DNA of 64,000 bases, taken from positions 16,975 through 80,974 of the forward strand of contig CASEFL010000002.1 in NCBI GenBank assembly GCA_949287245.1. The letters run 5' to 3'. A program made the translations under genes and the position numbers. Each line of letters begins with the position of its first letter. Within the stretch, counting starts at the first letter, position 1. Source of the DNA: an uncultured Bacillota bacterium. GTDB lineage: Bacteria > Bacillota_I > Bacilli_A > RFN20 > CAG-826. Below, piece after piece: positions 25,795-33,834 of the stretch. Under the pieces are notes generated by a model. That model ran no database searches. It was not told the origin of the DNA and saw nothing but the letters and a program-made list of their open reading frames with translations.

Positions 25795-26121
25795 GTGAAA
25801 AAAGAGTTTCGAGTTAAAAAGCATAATGAATTTCTTACCATTAAAAATGTAGGTCGTCGCTTAGTTTCCAATAGTTTGTATATTTATTACACACAAAATT
25901 TGCTTAATCATTCCCGCGTCGGTATTCAAGTTACCAAACGGTGCGGGAATGCCGTTAAAAGAAATCGAATTAAGCGTCAAATTCGAGCGATATTATCTCA
26001 ATCCTTCTCCTTTGACAAAAAGATCGATCTTATCATTCTTGTTCGTCCATCTTTCCAAACTGATCAATTTGAAAAAGAAAAATTGGAATTAATAAAGCTG
26101 CTTGGCCAGCTGGAGATATAA
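25795..26121 (+). CDS. rnpA: Ribonuclease P protein component
   Basis: The 108-residue basic protein is the cofactor of the RNase P ribozyme, which matures tRNA 5' ends. The family signature is present as KRCGNAVKRNRIKRQIRA (about residues 43-60). The start is GTG 25795 with GGAAGG 4 nt upstream. It stands between rpmH and yidC, and the yidC GTG begins 1 nt after its stop codon. Confidence 0.95.
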   Translation: MKKEFRVKKHNEFLTIKNVGRRLVSNSLYIYYTQNLLNHSRVGIQVTKRCGNAVKRNRIKRQIRAILSQSFSFDKKIDLIILVRPSFQTDQFEKEKLELIKLLGQLEI

Positions 26122-26122
26122 A

Positions 26123-27709
26123 GTGAAGAAAAGCACAAAAGCAAAAATTCTTGGGGTAATGGCCTTATTAACGGGAGGCGTACTTCTTTCAAGTTGTACC
26201 GCCTCATTTTGTACTGACCTTGATCGTGCAAATATGGCCTATCCTTATGACACAGGCGTAACGGTTTATGTCGATAAAGAGGATGTTCCTACACAATATG
26301 AAAGTACAGCTTGGGCTGTATTTGAAGAAGAAGGGAACGACACTCTCTATGCCTATATTCCTGTCGATACTAATGGCAACTTTACCGCCAAAAACGCAAC
26401 CTTAATCAATACTTTAATTAATTCTTTTGAAAAAGAAGGTCTTATAACACCAAGTTATGACTACTTTAAAGAAATGGACCAACTTGTTTTAGAAGCGGCT
26501 GTTAATGCAGCGAATAAAAACCCTGCAACCTTAATTGCTGCTGATATTAATCCTTGGTCCGAACCGGATGTTCTAGGAACAGAAGAGGGAATAGTCGCCA
26601 ATAACGATAGTATTTTGCGTAAATATGGCTATTTAAAGTTTTATGGGTATGACGAAAATAACAACGGTGTTCTTTGGAAAAATTATGATGCCTGGAACGA
26701 AGAGTTAGCTCTTAAGCTAGGAGCGGAAAATGTTCCTTCTTTCGATTGGATTAACACTTATAAAGGGCAAATTAATAACTCCATAGCAACAAATATCTCT
26801 TGTATCACAACAAAAGGAGATACCAACAAAAACTTTGGCCATTTTGGACCAGAACAAAACTGGGAAGTTCCCATGGAAACAAAAGATTGGGGATATGCAT
26901 GGAGTAAAGGTTTCCTTGAAGGATTGATTGTTTACCCTGTAGCATGGCTTCTTGATAATTTATCTTTCAGTTTTGAACCAGCATTAACAGGCTTTGGTCA
27001 AATTTGGGCGTTAATTGTTGTAACAATCATTGTCCGTCTTGTCGTTCTCGGATTGACTTTTAAATCCACAATGGATCAACAAAAAATGCAAGCCTTACAA
27101 CCACAATTGGCACGTATTCAAGCAAAATATCCAAATAGCGATACTAATCAGGCAGAAAAGATGCGATTAGGACAAGAACAATTAGCTTTATATAAACGAA
27201 ACCACGTTTCGATGTGGTCGATGATTCTTGTTTTAATTGTCCAGTTCCCTGTCTTTATTGCGGTTTGGGGCGCTTTGCAAGGAAGTGCTGCTTTAGCAAC
27301 AGGGGAATTCTTAAATCTTTCTCTATCAACCAAAGTTTCTACTGCTTTACTCGATTTTTCTGGTGAATGGTATTACAACTCTAATGGTTGGTGGACAATG
27401 CTTATCATTTTCATTCTTATGGTCGCCTTACAAATTGTTTCTGTTTTATTGCCTCAATGGCTAAACAAAAGACGTCTTAAGAACATGACAAAAACAGGAA
27501 CCAATCCTGCTGCAGATAAAAACGCAAAAATGATGAAATGGGTAAATATCATCATGCTTGCTTTTACTATTTTTATCTCTTTTAGCTTACCTAGCGCAAT
27601 GGCGGTTTATTGGGCCATTGGTTCTTTAATGAGTATTGCTCAAACACTCTTCACTCAGTTATATCTTTCAAAACACTTTGTTAAGAAAATGCAGAAGAAA
27701 GGGAATTAA
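26123..27709 (+). CDS. yidC: Membrane protein insertase YidC, lipoprotein form with long external domain
   Basis: The 528-residue insertase has a lipoprotein signal peptide ending LLSSC (Cys near residue 25), an extracytoplasmic region of about 230 residues, and the YidC/Oxa1 core. The core begins near WSKGFLEGLIVYPVAWLL and has the helices and cytoplasmic hairpin of the family. GTG 26123 is chosen because TGGAG stands 7 nt upstream and the lipoprotein signal then starts correctly; the frame is open to a TTG at 26102 inside rnpA. Typical Bacillus YidC lacks the long external domain. It inserts membrane proteins with or without SecYEG. Confidence 0.92.
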   Translation: MKKSTKAKILGVMALLTGGVLLSSCTASFCTDLDRANMAYPYDTGVTVYVDKEDVPTQYESTAWAVFEEEGNDTLYAYIPVDTNGNFTAKNATLINTLINSFEKEGLITPSYDYFKEMDQLVLEAAVNAANKNPATLIAADINPWSEPDVLGTEEGIVANNDSILRKYGYLKFYGYDENNNGVLWKNYDAWNEELALKLGAENVPSFDWINTYKGQINNSIATNISCITTKGDTNKNFGHFGPEQNWEVPMETKDWGYAWSKGFLEGLIVYPVAWLLDNLSFSFEPALTGFGQIWALIVVTIIVRLVVLGLTFKSTMDQQKMQALQPQLARIQAKYPNSDTNQAEKMRLGQEQLALYKRNHVSMWSMILVLIVQFPVFIAVWGALQGSAALATGEFLNLSLSTKVSTALLDFSGEWYYNSNGWWTMLIIFILMVALQIVSVLLPQWLNKRRLKNMTKTGTNPAADKNAKMMKWVNIIMLAFTIFISFSLPSAMAVYWAIGSLMSIAQTLFTQLYLSKHFVKKMQKKGN

Positions 27710-27712
27710 TTT

Positions 27713-28312
27713 ATGAAACAATATACCGCAAAATCTTTAGAAAAAGCTTTAGAACAAGCCTCCGAAGAACTTGGTATTCCTTCTGAAAAGATTGAATATA
27801 CCCTTATTGAAGAGAAGAAAGGGCTGTTCTCAAAAAGCGTAACAATTGAAGTTTCCTTTGTAGAAGATGCTCTAGAGTATGCTAAAAATTATCTGAAAAA
27901 CAGCATTGAGAGTTTAGGGGTTCCTTGTGAAATTGATGGGTATGTGGATGGCGATATTCTCCATATCACCATTAATAGTGAACGAAATCCAATTTTAATT
28001 GGTACAAGTGGAAAAACACTTCAAGCGTTAAATGAATTAGTTCGCCTAGCAGTAAGTGCTCACTTCAAACATCGTCACCGTATCTTACTTGATGTAGGTG
28101 GCTATAAAGAGGAGCGTTATGAGAAGGTGGCCCGTCTTGCTCATCGCGAAGCAAGATCTGTACAAAGAACAAAAACCTCTGCAAAACTCAATCCAATGAC
28201 CCCTGACGAGAGAAGAATTGTGCACACGACACTAAAAGGAATGGCGCACATTGCTACTGAATCAGAGGGTGATGGAAATAATCGCGCAGTTGTCATTAAA
28301 TATATTGACTAG
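27713..28312 (+). CDS. jag: RNA-binding protein Jag/KhpB
   Basis: The 199-residue protein has the three parts of Jag: an N-terminal Jag_N domain (MKQYTAKSLEKALEQASEEL), a KH domain (about residues 80-140, with ILIGTSGKTLQALNEL) and an R3H domain (TPDERRIVHTTLKG). KhpB works with KhpA as a global RNA-binding pair. It starts 3 nt after yidC, which is its standard neighbour, and a terminator follows. Confidence 0.93.
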   Translation: MKQYTAKSLEKALEQASEELGIPSEKIEYTLIEEKKGLFSKSVTIEVSFVEDALEYAKNYLKNSIESLGVPCEIDGYVDGDILHITINSERNPILIGTSGKTLQALNELVRLAVSAHFKHRHRILLDVGGYKEERYEKVARLAHREARSVQRTKTSAKLNPMTPDERRIVHTTLKGMAHIATESEGDGNNRAVVIKYID

Positions 28313-28320
28313 ATAAATTT

Positions 28321-28343
28321 AGCGGAGCAAATGCTCCGCTTTT
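28321..28343 (+). terminator. Terminator of the rpmH-jag operon
   Basis: An 8-bp perfect stem (AGCGGAGC with GCTCCGCT, loop AAAT) is followed by TTTTC. It lies 8 nt after the jag stop codon. Confidence 0.9.
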
Positions 28344-28344
28344 C

Positions 28345-28373
28345 TTGAGACGTTTCTGTTTAGTTTTTAAAAT
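28345..28373 (+). promoter_or_regulatory. Promoter of the membrane/DUF2188-mnmE-tatD-rnmV-rsmA unit
   Basis: TTGAGA (28345-28350), a 17-nt spacer and TAAAAT (28368-28373), directly after the preceding terminator. A GGAG ribosome binding site follows before ATG 28397. Confidence 0.75.
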
Positions 28374-28396
28374 AAAAAAGAAAGGAGAAGAATAAT

Positions 28397-29494
28397 ATGA
28401 AAAAAATTAGCCATATTGGGTCAATGATTCTGAACCTTGTAATGTTTCTTGGCATCGCCGCTATAGCATTAAATAGTTTTTTTACTTGGTGGGCACCGCT
28501 TTCTTCTTCTTTGCCTTCCGGCGCTATGGCCTTTAGTGATTTTACTTTAGATTCTGCTCTTTTCTTTGCTGTTGCTGCAGTTATTACTTTTATTTATGAC
28601 TGTTTGTGTTTACGGATTAAAGCAAAAGAAATTCCGCATTATGTCCGAACCTTAAAATTAATTGCTGTATCCACCTTAATGGCGTCATTTTTATTCTCGT
28701 TAATATATATTTATCCTGTTAGTGTTCGTGGACTACAAGCAATTTTTAATCCAGTTGATACTCTTTGGATTCGTTTTGTTTTACCTATTTTAGCCTTGAT
28801 TAGTTTCTTAACTTTTGAACATGAAACAAAATTAGGATTGCTTGAGAGTTTGTTTGCCATTATCCCCTCTCTCGTTTATTTTGTGACTATTTTTTGTTTG
28901 GTATATGGGAATGTTATTGGCGATCCTTATCCAATTTTTAACGCAAAAGAAACGAATCATTATTTGCCGATTTTGTATGGATTAGTAATTACTTTTGGTG
29001 TTTTTCTTCTTGCTTTAATTATTATTCCTATTCATAACGTATTTGATGATTTATGGTGCCGCTCTATTACGGTTGCTACAGCAGAAGCTGACCAATTAAG
29101 CGTTGCTAAAAAACGTATTGAAGAAAAAGAAAACGAATCTATACAAAAAGAAGAAAGTGAAGAAATTAGTCCTCAAAAAGAAGAAACAACCGAAGAAGAT
29201 GCGTTGGTAAGTTATGCACCAGAAGATTCTGAAGAGGAAGAAGAAGCAACAGAAAGAAAAGAGTTAGAAGAACAAATTAAAAAAGGAAGTTATAACGGTC
29301 GCGCCCGGGTTTATCATATTAGTAAGCATAAAGATGGAATGCGGTGGCAAGTACGTCTTGCTACAGGTAAACGCGCGATTAAACTTTTTAGAACACAAAA
29401 CGATGCAATTGTTTTTGCTAAAGAATTAGTCAAAAAGAATGGAGGAAGCATAAGAATCCATTCATTAAAAGGTAAGATGAGGAAGGAAAAATGA
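28397..29494 (+). CDS. Membrane protein fused to a C-terminal DUF2188-like domain
   Basis: The 365-residue protein has about six membrane helices in its first 220 residues, laid out like Pr6Pr-type membrane proteins and like the protein at 55875. A charged Glu/Lys-rich linker follows (about residues 235-295). The C-terminal 65 residues (YHISKHKDGMRWQVRLATGKRA and so on, ending GGSIRIHSLKGKM) resemble the small DUF2188 domain, usually found alone. The role is unknown. Its stop overlaps the mnmE start by 4 nt, so it heads an RNA-modification operon. Confidence 0.65.
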   Translation: MKKISHIGSMILNLVMFLGIAAIALNSFFTWWAPLSSSLPSGAMAFSDFTLDSALFFAVAAVITFIYDCLCLRIKAKEIPHYVRTLKLIAVSTLMASFLFSLIYIYPVSVRGLQAIFNPVDTLWIRFVLPILALISFLTFEHETKLGLLESLFAIIPSLVYFVTIFCLVYGNVIGDPYPIFNAKETNHYLPILYGLVITFGVFLLALIIIPIHNVFDDLWCRSITVATAEADQLSVAKKRIEEKENESIQKEESEEISPQKEETTEEDALVSYAPEDSEEEEEATERKELEEQIKKGSYNGRARVYHISKHKDGMRWQVRLATGKRAIKLFRTQNDAIVFAKELVKKNGGSIRIHSLKGKMRKEK

Positions 29495-30816
29495 GAAATT
29501 TTGATGACGTTATTGTCTCATTTGCTACTCCTCCAATTCGTAGTGCTTTATTAATTACTCGTGTTGCAGGACCGAAAGCGTTTTTCTATACAAATTGTTT
29601 GTTTTCCAAAAAAATAGATGGGATTTGCAAGAGAACCTCTTATGTTGGAACAATTTCTCAAAAAGATAAAACACCTATCGATCAAGTTGTTCTTTTAGCT
29701 TATCCCAAAGATAACTCTCCTTTAGGTGAGGATGTAGTGGAGATTATTGCACATGGCTCCCCCATAATCGGGAAAGAGATTATAGAAGCCTATATTAGTT
29801 TAGGAGCACGGCAGGCGGAACGCGGAGAGTTTTCTTTAAGAGCGTATATTAATGGCAAAATAGATCTTGTTGAAGCAGAAGCAATTAATGACATGATTAA
29901 TGCCAAAACAAAAGAAAGTCAGCAAAAAGCTTTTTTATCTTTAAAAGGGGAAACCTCAAAACTAATTAATCCGATTTTAGAAGAAATTTCCTCTCTTGTT
30001 GCTGAATGTGAAGTAAATATTGACTTTCCTGAGTACGAAGAAGAGGAAAAAGATTTTTCTAATAAAGAAGAAAAAATCCAATCCTTATTACATAGAATCA
30101 ACGATTTGTTAGAAGGTGGGAAAAAAGGAAAACTTTATCAAGAAGGAGTTACGGTTGCTTTAATTGGTAAGCCAAATGTTGGTAAGTCTTCCTTACTTAA
30201 CGCTATTTTAGGGGAAGAAAAAGCTATCGTTACCGATATCCCTGGAACAACGCGTGACGTAATTGAAGGACAATTTTCATATAAAGGAGTTCCTTTTCGT
30301 TTTTTAGATACGGCAGGAATTCGTAAGAGCAATGATAAAATCGAAGAAATTGGTGTTTCCCTTTCTCTTAAGGCTTTAGAAAAAGCTGATATTGTTGTGG
30401 AAGTAGTTGACGCAAGCAACCCAAGTTCATTGCCCTCAACAATTTCCTCTACGAAACCTCTAATTACCGTTTATAACAAAGAGGATCTTGTTACCACAAA
30501 GAAGAATAACGAATTATACATTTCTGCAAAAAACGGAAAAATTAATGAACTTTTAGAGGAAATTTACCAAAAACTTGGGTTTAGCGATGCAGATTGCCTG
30601 TCGCCATCTTTCTCTTCTGAACGCCAATTATCTCTTTTATATCAAGTAAAAGAGGCATTAAAAGAAGCGGAGAATTGTTTACAAAACAATCTTCCTTTGT
30701 CGTTATTTTCTTCTGCACTTCTCCAAGCTTATAACCTATGTAAGGAAATATTAGGAAAAGAAGCGACTCGTGATATTGAAGATGAAGTGTTTTCGCGTTT
30801 TTGCGTAGGAAAATAA
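29491..30816 (+). CDS. mnmE: tRNA modification GTPase MnmE
   Basis: The 441-residue GTPase makes the cmnm5 modification at U34 of several tRNAs together with MnmG. It has the tetrahydrofolate-binding N-terminal domain, the inserted G domain (GKPNVGKSSL, DIPGTTRD, DTAGI) and the C-terminal catalytic FCVGK tail. The partner gene mnmG, usually next in line, is not in the window. The start overlaps the preceding gene (ATGA). Confidence 0.96.
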   Translation: MRNFDDVIVSFATPPIRSALLITRVAGPKAFFYTNCLFSKKIDGICKRTSYVGTISQKDKTPIDQVVLLAYPKDNSPLGEDVVEIIAHGSPIIGKEIIEAYISLGARQAERGEFSLRAYINGKIDLVEAEAINDMINAKTKESQQKAFLSLKGETSKLINPILEEISSLVAECEVNIDFPEYEEEEKDFSNKEEKIQSLLHRINDLLEGGKKGKLYQEGVTVALIGKPNVGKSSLLNAILGEEKAIVTDIPGTTRDVIEGQFSYKGVPFRFLDTAGIRKSNDKIEEIGVSLSLKALEKADIVVEVVDASNPSSLPSTISSTKPLITVYNKEDLVTTKKNNELYISAKNGKINELLEEIYQKLGFSDADCLSPSFSSERQLSLLYQVKEALKEAENCLQNNLPLSLFSSALLQAYNLCKEILGKEATRDIEDEVFSRFCVGK

Positions 30817-30821
30817 AAAAT

Positions 30822-31604
30822 ATGATTTTTGTTGATACTCACACTCATTTAAATGATAAAGAACTTTATGCTTTATTGCCGAAGGTTATTCAAGACGCAA
30901 GAAATGTTGGAGTAAAGTTCTTTTTAACGGCAAGTTATGATAAAGCGAGCAATTATCGTGCGTTAGAGATAGCAAACAAAGAAGAAAATTGCTTTGCTGC
31001 TTTAGGCCTTCATCCCGAAAATTTAGATGAAATTAATGATAAAGATTGGGAAGAAATAAAAAAACTAGCCCATCAAACACACCCTTTAGCAATCGGGGAG
31101 ACTGGGTTAGATTACCATTACACAAAAGAAGAAGAAAACAAAATAAAACAAAAAGATTTTTTTATTCGTCATATCGATTTAGCAAACGAATTACAACTCC
31201 CTTTAACTATTCATTCTCGTGATGCTGCAGAAGATACTTATGCTATTTTATCTACCCATCCCCCTCGTTTTGGAGCTATTCTCCATTGCTACTCTTATAG
31301 CGTGGAAATGATGAAAAAATTTCTATTTTTACCGAACATTTATTTTGGTTTTGGTGGAACGTTAACATTTAAAAATTCGCGCATCGTCAAAGAAGTTTTG
31401 CTTTCTTGCCCGCTTGAACGGGTAGTTACAGAAACAGACGCTCCTTATTTAAGCCCAGAGCCTTTTCGAGGAAAAATGAATGAGCCAAAAAATGTTGTGC
31501 TTATTGCACAAAAAGTGGCTGAACTTCGTAATGAATCTTTAGAAACAGTTTCCAATATAATTGCTTCAAATACCGAAAAAATATTTCACGTGAAACTATT
31601 ATGA
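30822..31604 (+). CDS. tatD: TatD-family DNase
   Basis: The 260-residue metal-dependent hydrolase has the TIM-barrel ligands of TatD: DTHTHLND at the N-terminus, GETGLDYHY, TIHSRDA and ETDAPYLSP. It starts 5 nt after mnmE; the frame is open 7 codons further into mnmE but ATG 30822 is where homologues begin. Family members are 3'-5' exonucleases. Its last codons overlap the rnmV start (ATGA) and contain a parS-like site. Confidence 0.92.
   Translation: MIFVDTHTHLNDKELYALLPKVIQDARNVGVKFFLTASYDKASNYRALEIANKEENCFAALGLHPENLDEINDKDWEEIKKLAHQTHPLAIGETGLDYHYTKEEENKIKQKDFFIRHIDLANELQLPLTIHSRDAAEDTYAILSTHPPRFGAILHCYSYSVEMMKKFLFLPNIYFGFGGTLTFKNSRIVKEVLLSCPLERVVTETDAPYLSPEPFRGKMNEPKNVVLIAQKVAELRNESLETVSNIIASNTEKIFHVKLL
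31582..31597. promoter_or_regulatory. parS-like ParB binding site 1
   Basis: The 16-mer TATTTCACGTGAAACT matches the bacterial parS consensus TGTTTCACGTGAAACA at 14 of 16 positions, with the palindromic core TTTCACGTGAAA intact. It lies at the end of tatD, about 6.3 kb from oriC, a typical distance for parS. Confidence 0.75.
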
Positions 31605-32137
31605 AAGACTTAAAACCAGTTATTATTGTTGAAGGAAAGTCAGATGTGCAATTTCTTGAGAGTTTTTTAGATTTTCATTTTGTTTCTGTTAATGGTTCTG
31701 CTATTTCACGTGAAACAATTGAATATATTAAAGAACTTGGAAAAACACATCAATTAATTGTTTTGACCGATCCAGATGCTCCTGGTATGCGCATTAGAAA
31801 AATGCTAAACGAACAAATTCCGAACCTATATCACGCCTATCTTCCAAAGGATAAATGTATGGCGCGCGGTAAGGTTGGTGTGGCAGAAAGTGATAAAGAG
31901 ACGGTACAAGAAAGTTTAAAGCATTTAGTGCCGAATTCTTCTTGCTCTTCCACATCCAAATTAACAATAGATTGTCTTTATGAACTACATTTAATAGGCC
32001 ACAAAGATTCTCAAAAATTAAGAGATCATATTTCTCGAAAACTTCATTTAGGGAAAACGAACGGAAAATCATTTTTAAAACGCTGCCATAATTTAAACTT
32101 AGAAAAGGAAGATTTAGAAAGAGCGCTCTATGAATGA
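31601..32137 (+). CDS. rnmV: Ribonuclease M5
   Basis: The 178-residue TOPRIM nuclease matures 5S rRNA. The TOPRIM glutamate is in IIVEGKSDVQFL and the DxD-type motif in VLTDPDAPGMRIR; YLPKDKCMARGKVGVAES is typical of RNase M5. The start overlaps tatD by 4 nt and the stop overlaps rsmA by 8 nt, the usual tatD-rnmV-rsmA arrangement of Firmicutes. A second parS-like site lies inside the gene. Confidence 0.94.
   Translation: MKDLKPVIIVEGKSDVQFLESFLDFHFVSVNGSAISRETIEYIKELGKTHQLIVLTDPDAPGMRIRKMLNEQIPNLYHAYLPKDKCMARGKVGVAESDKETVQESLKHLVPNSSCSSTSKLTIDCLYELHLIGHKDSQKLRDHISRKLHLGKTNGKSFLKRCHNLNLEKEDLERALYE
31702..31717. promoter_or_regulatory. parS-like ParB binding site 2
   Basis: The 16-mer TATTTCACGTGAAACA matches the parS consensus at 15 of 16 positions. 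It lies within rnmV (encoding ISRET) 120 bp from site 1. Two near-perfect copies this close together are unlikely by chance. Confidence 0.8.
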
Positions 32138-32933
32138 AACAGAATATTTTGAAACAATTAAAACATACCGACTTTTTGCTAAAAAAGAAGTTGGTCAAAA
32201 TTTTTTAATTTCACCAAAAATATCAAAAGAGATTGTTGGTTTTTTACGATGCGAATCAGAGGATAATGTTTTAGAAATTGGACCCGGCGCTGGATCTCTT
32301 TCTTTTTATCTTGCTTTAGAAAATGTAAGCGCAACTCTCATGGATATTGATGAAGCTTTGATCATCAAATTAAGAAATGATTTTAAAGATTACCCAAAGA
32401 TAAAACCTGTTGTTTTTAATGCTTTAAAGGCGGATTTGCAGGGATTTTCAAAAATTTTGGGTAATCTTCCCTATTACATTACAAATCATTTATTAGAGAA
32501 AATCTTTCTTGAAGCAGAAGATGCTAGTTTAGGGGTCTTTATGGTTCAAAAAGAGGCTTTTGAACGCATTACTTCTCCGCAAAAAAGTAAAAATTATTGT
32601 CCTTTAGGAATTTTGCTTTCTTTATTAGGCAAAACAGAAAAACTTCTTACTGTGTCTCCGTCTATGTTTACCCCAACTCCCCATGTTGATAGTGTTGTCT
32701 TTCGTGTTGAGTTTCATCGAAAGAAAGATTTTTCTTATAAGAATTTTTATTTATTTTTGAAAGAAATGTTTCTTTCCCGAAGGAAGACTCTTTTCTTTAA
32801 CTTTTCTAATTATGTGAAAGACTCTTCTTTAGCAAAAAATATATGGTCTAAATTAAGTTTTTCTTCATTCCTACGTCCGGAAGAAACCTCTTTAGAACAA
32901 TTTCTTCTTCTTTATCACTTACTCAAGGATTGA
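32130..32933 (+). CDS. rsmA: 16S rRNA (adenine(1518)-N6/adenine(1519)-N6)-dimethyltransferase
   Basis: The 267-residue methyltransferase (KsgA) dimethylates two adjacent adenines near the 16S 3' end. VGQNFLISPKI, the SAM-binding ENVLEIGPGAGSL-like segment and the catalytic NLPYYIT are all present. It overlaps rnmV by 8 nt. The ispE promoter overlaps its stop codon, so this operon gives way directly to the next unit. Confidence 0.95.
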   Translation: MNETEYFETIKTYRLFAKKEVGQNFLISPKISKEIVGFLRCESEDNVLEIGPGAGSLSFYLALENVSATLMDIDEALIIKLRNDFKDYPKIKPVVFNALKADLQGFSKILGNLPYYITNHLLEKIFLEAEDASLGVFMVQKEAFERITSPQKSKNYCPLGILLSLLGKTEKLLTVSPSMFTPTPHVDSVVFRVEFHRKKDFSYKNFYLFLKEMFLSRRKTLFFNFSNYVKDSSLAKNIWSKLSFSSFLRPEETSLEQFLLLYHLLKD

Positions 32934-32957
32934 GGTAACTAAGAAGTGCGCTACAAT
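32930..32957 (+). promoter_or_regulatory. Promoter of ispE-glmU
   Basis: TTGAGG (32930-32935, overlapping the rsmA stop codon), a 16-nt spacer and TACAAT (32952-32957). An AGAGGAGA ribosome binding site precedes ATG 32981. Confidence 0.75.
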
Positions 32958-32980
32958 CCATATATAGAGGAGATACGAAC

Positions 32981-33823
32981 ATGGAAATGCATCCCATTGC
33001 CAAAATCAACGTCGCTCTAAAAATTACTGGTTTGCGTGATGATGGGTATCATCTTATAAAAACAGTAATTTTACCTTTGGCGATATGCGATACTTTATCA
33101 ATTGAAATTATCGATGGCGACGAGGACATTTTAGAAGTCAATGACCTTTCCTTAGGAAATGTATCCACAAACCTTGTTACAAGAGCACTTCGTCTATTTT
33201 GTAAGGAATTCGGGTTATCAACGCACTTTAAAGTACGTTTAGAGAAAAGAATTCCTGTTGAAGCAGGATTGGGTGGCGGTTCATCTGATGCTGCATGTGC
33301 ATTAAAAATGGCTAGTATTTTATGCAATGTCGATGATCCTCATCGGTTACATTCTTTAGCTTTACGTCTTGGCGCGGATGTTCCCTACTTTTTTAATGCT
33401 AGGCCCTCTCTTGTTGAAGGAATTGGTGAAAAACAACAGATTCTTTCAGGCATTCCTTCTTATTCTGTTCTTCTTGCTAAGCCAGCAAAAGGGCTTTCCA
33501 CAAAAGAAGTTTATCAAGCCTCTAATTATTTCTTGCGGAAGAATATACAAATACCAAAGGTGATTGAAGCATTAAAAAATAGTGACATTTCCTTATTAAA
33601 TGAGTGTTGTGGTAACGATTTGGAAGAGCCGGCAATTAGTCTTTTACCAGAAGTAAAAACTTTAATTAATATTATGAAGGGTTTGGGGTTTACTTATGTA
33701 CAAATGACCGGTTCTGGGACATCTGTTTTTGCTATTGATGAAGATAAAGAACGCTTAGAAGCGGGAAGAAAGAAATTACGTGAGGACGGCTATATGGCAT
33801 TTCTTACTTCTACACTAGAATAG
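32981..33823 (+). CDS. ispE: 4-diphosphocytidyl-2-C-methyl-D-erythritol kinase
   Basis: The 280-residue GHMP kinase carries out the fourth step of the MEP route to isoprenoids. It has the N-terminal AKINVALKITGLRDDGYH and the ATP-binding PVEAGLGGGSSDAA (about residues 93-106), plus the C-terminal MTGSGTSVFA. It shows that this organism uses the MEP pathway. glmU follows 11 nt later, an association also known from Bacillus near the origin. Confidence 0.95.
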   Translation: MEMHPIAKINVALKITGLRDDGYHLIKTVILPLAICDTLSIEIIDGDEDILEVNDLSLGNVSTNLVTRALRLFCKEFGLSTHFKVRLEKRIPVEAGLGGGSSDAACALKMASILCNVDDPHRLHSLALRLGADVPYFFNARPSLVEGIGEKQQILSGIPSYSVLLAKPAKGLSTKEVYQASNYFLRKNIQIPKVIEALKNSDISLLNECCGNDLEEPAISLLPEVKTLINIMKGLGFTYVQMTGSGTSVFAIDEDKERLEAGRKKLREDGYMAFLTSTLE

Positions 33824-33834
33824 AAAGGGTTTTT

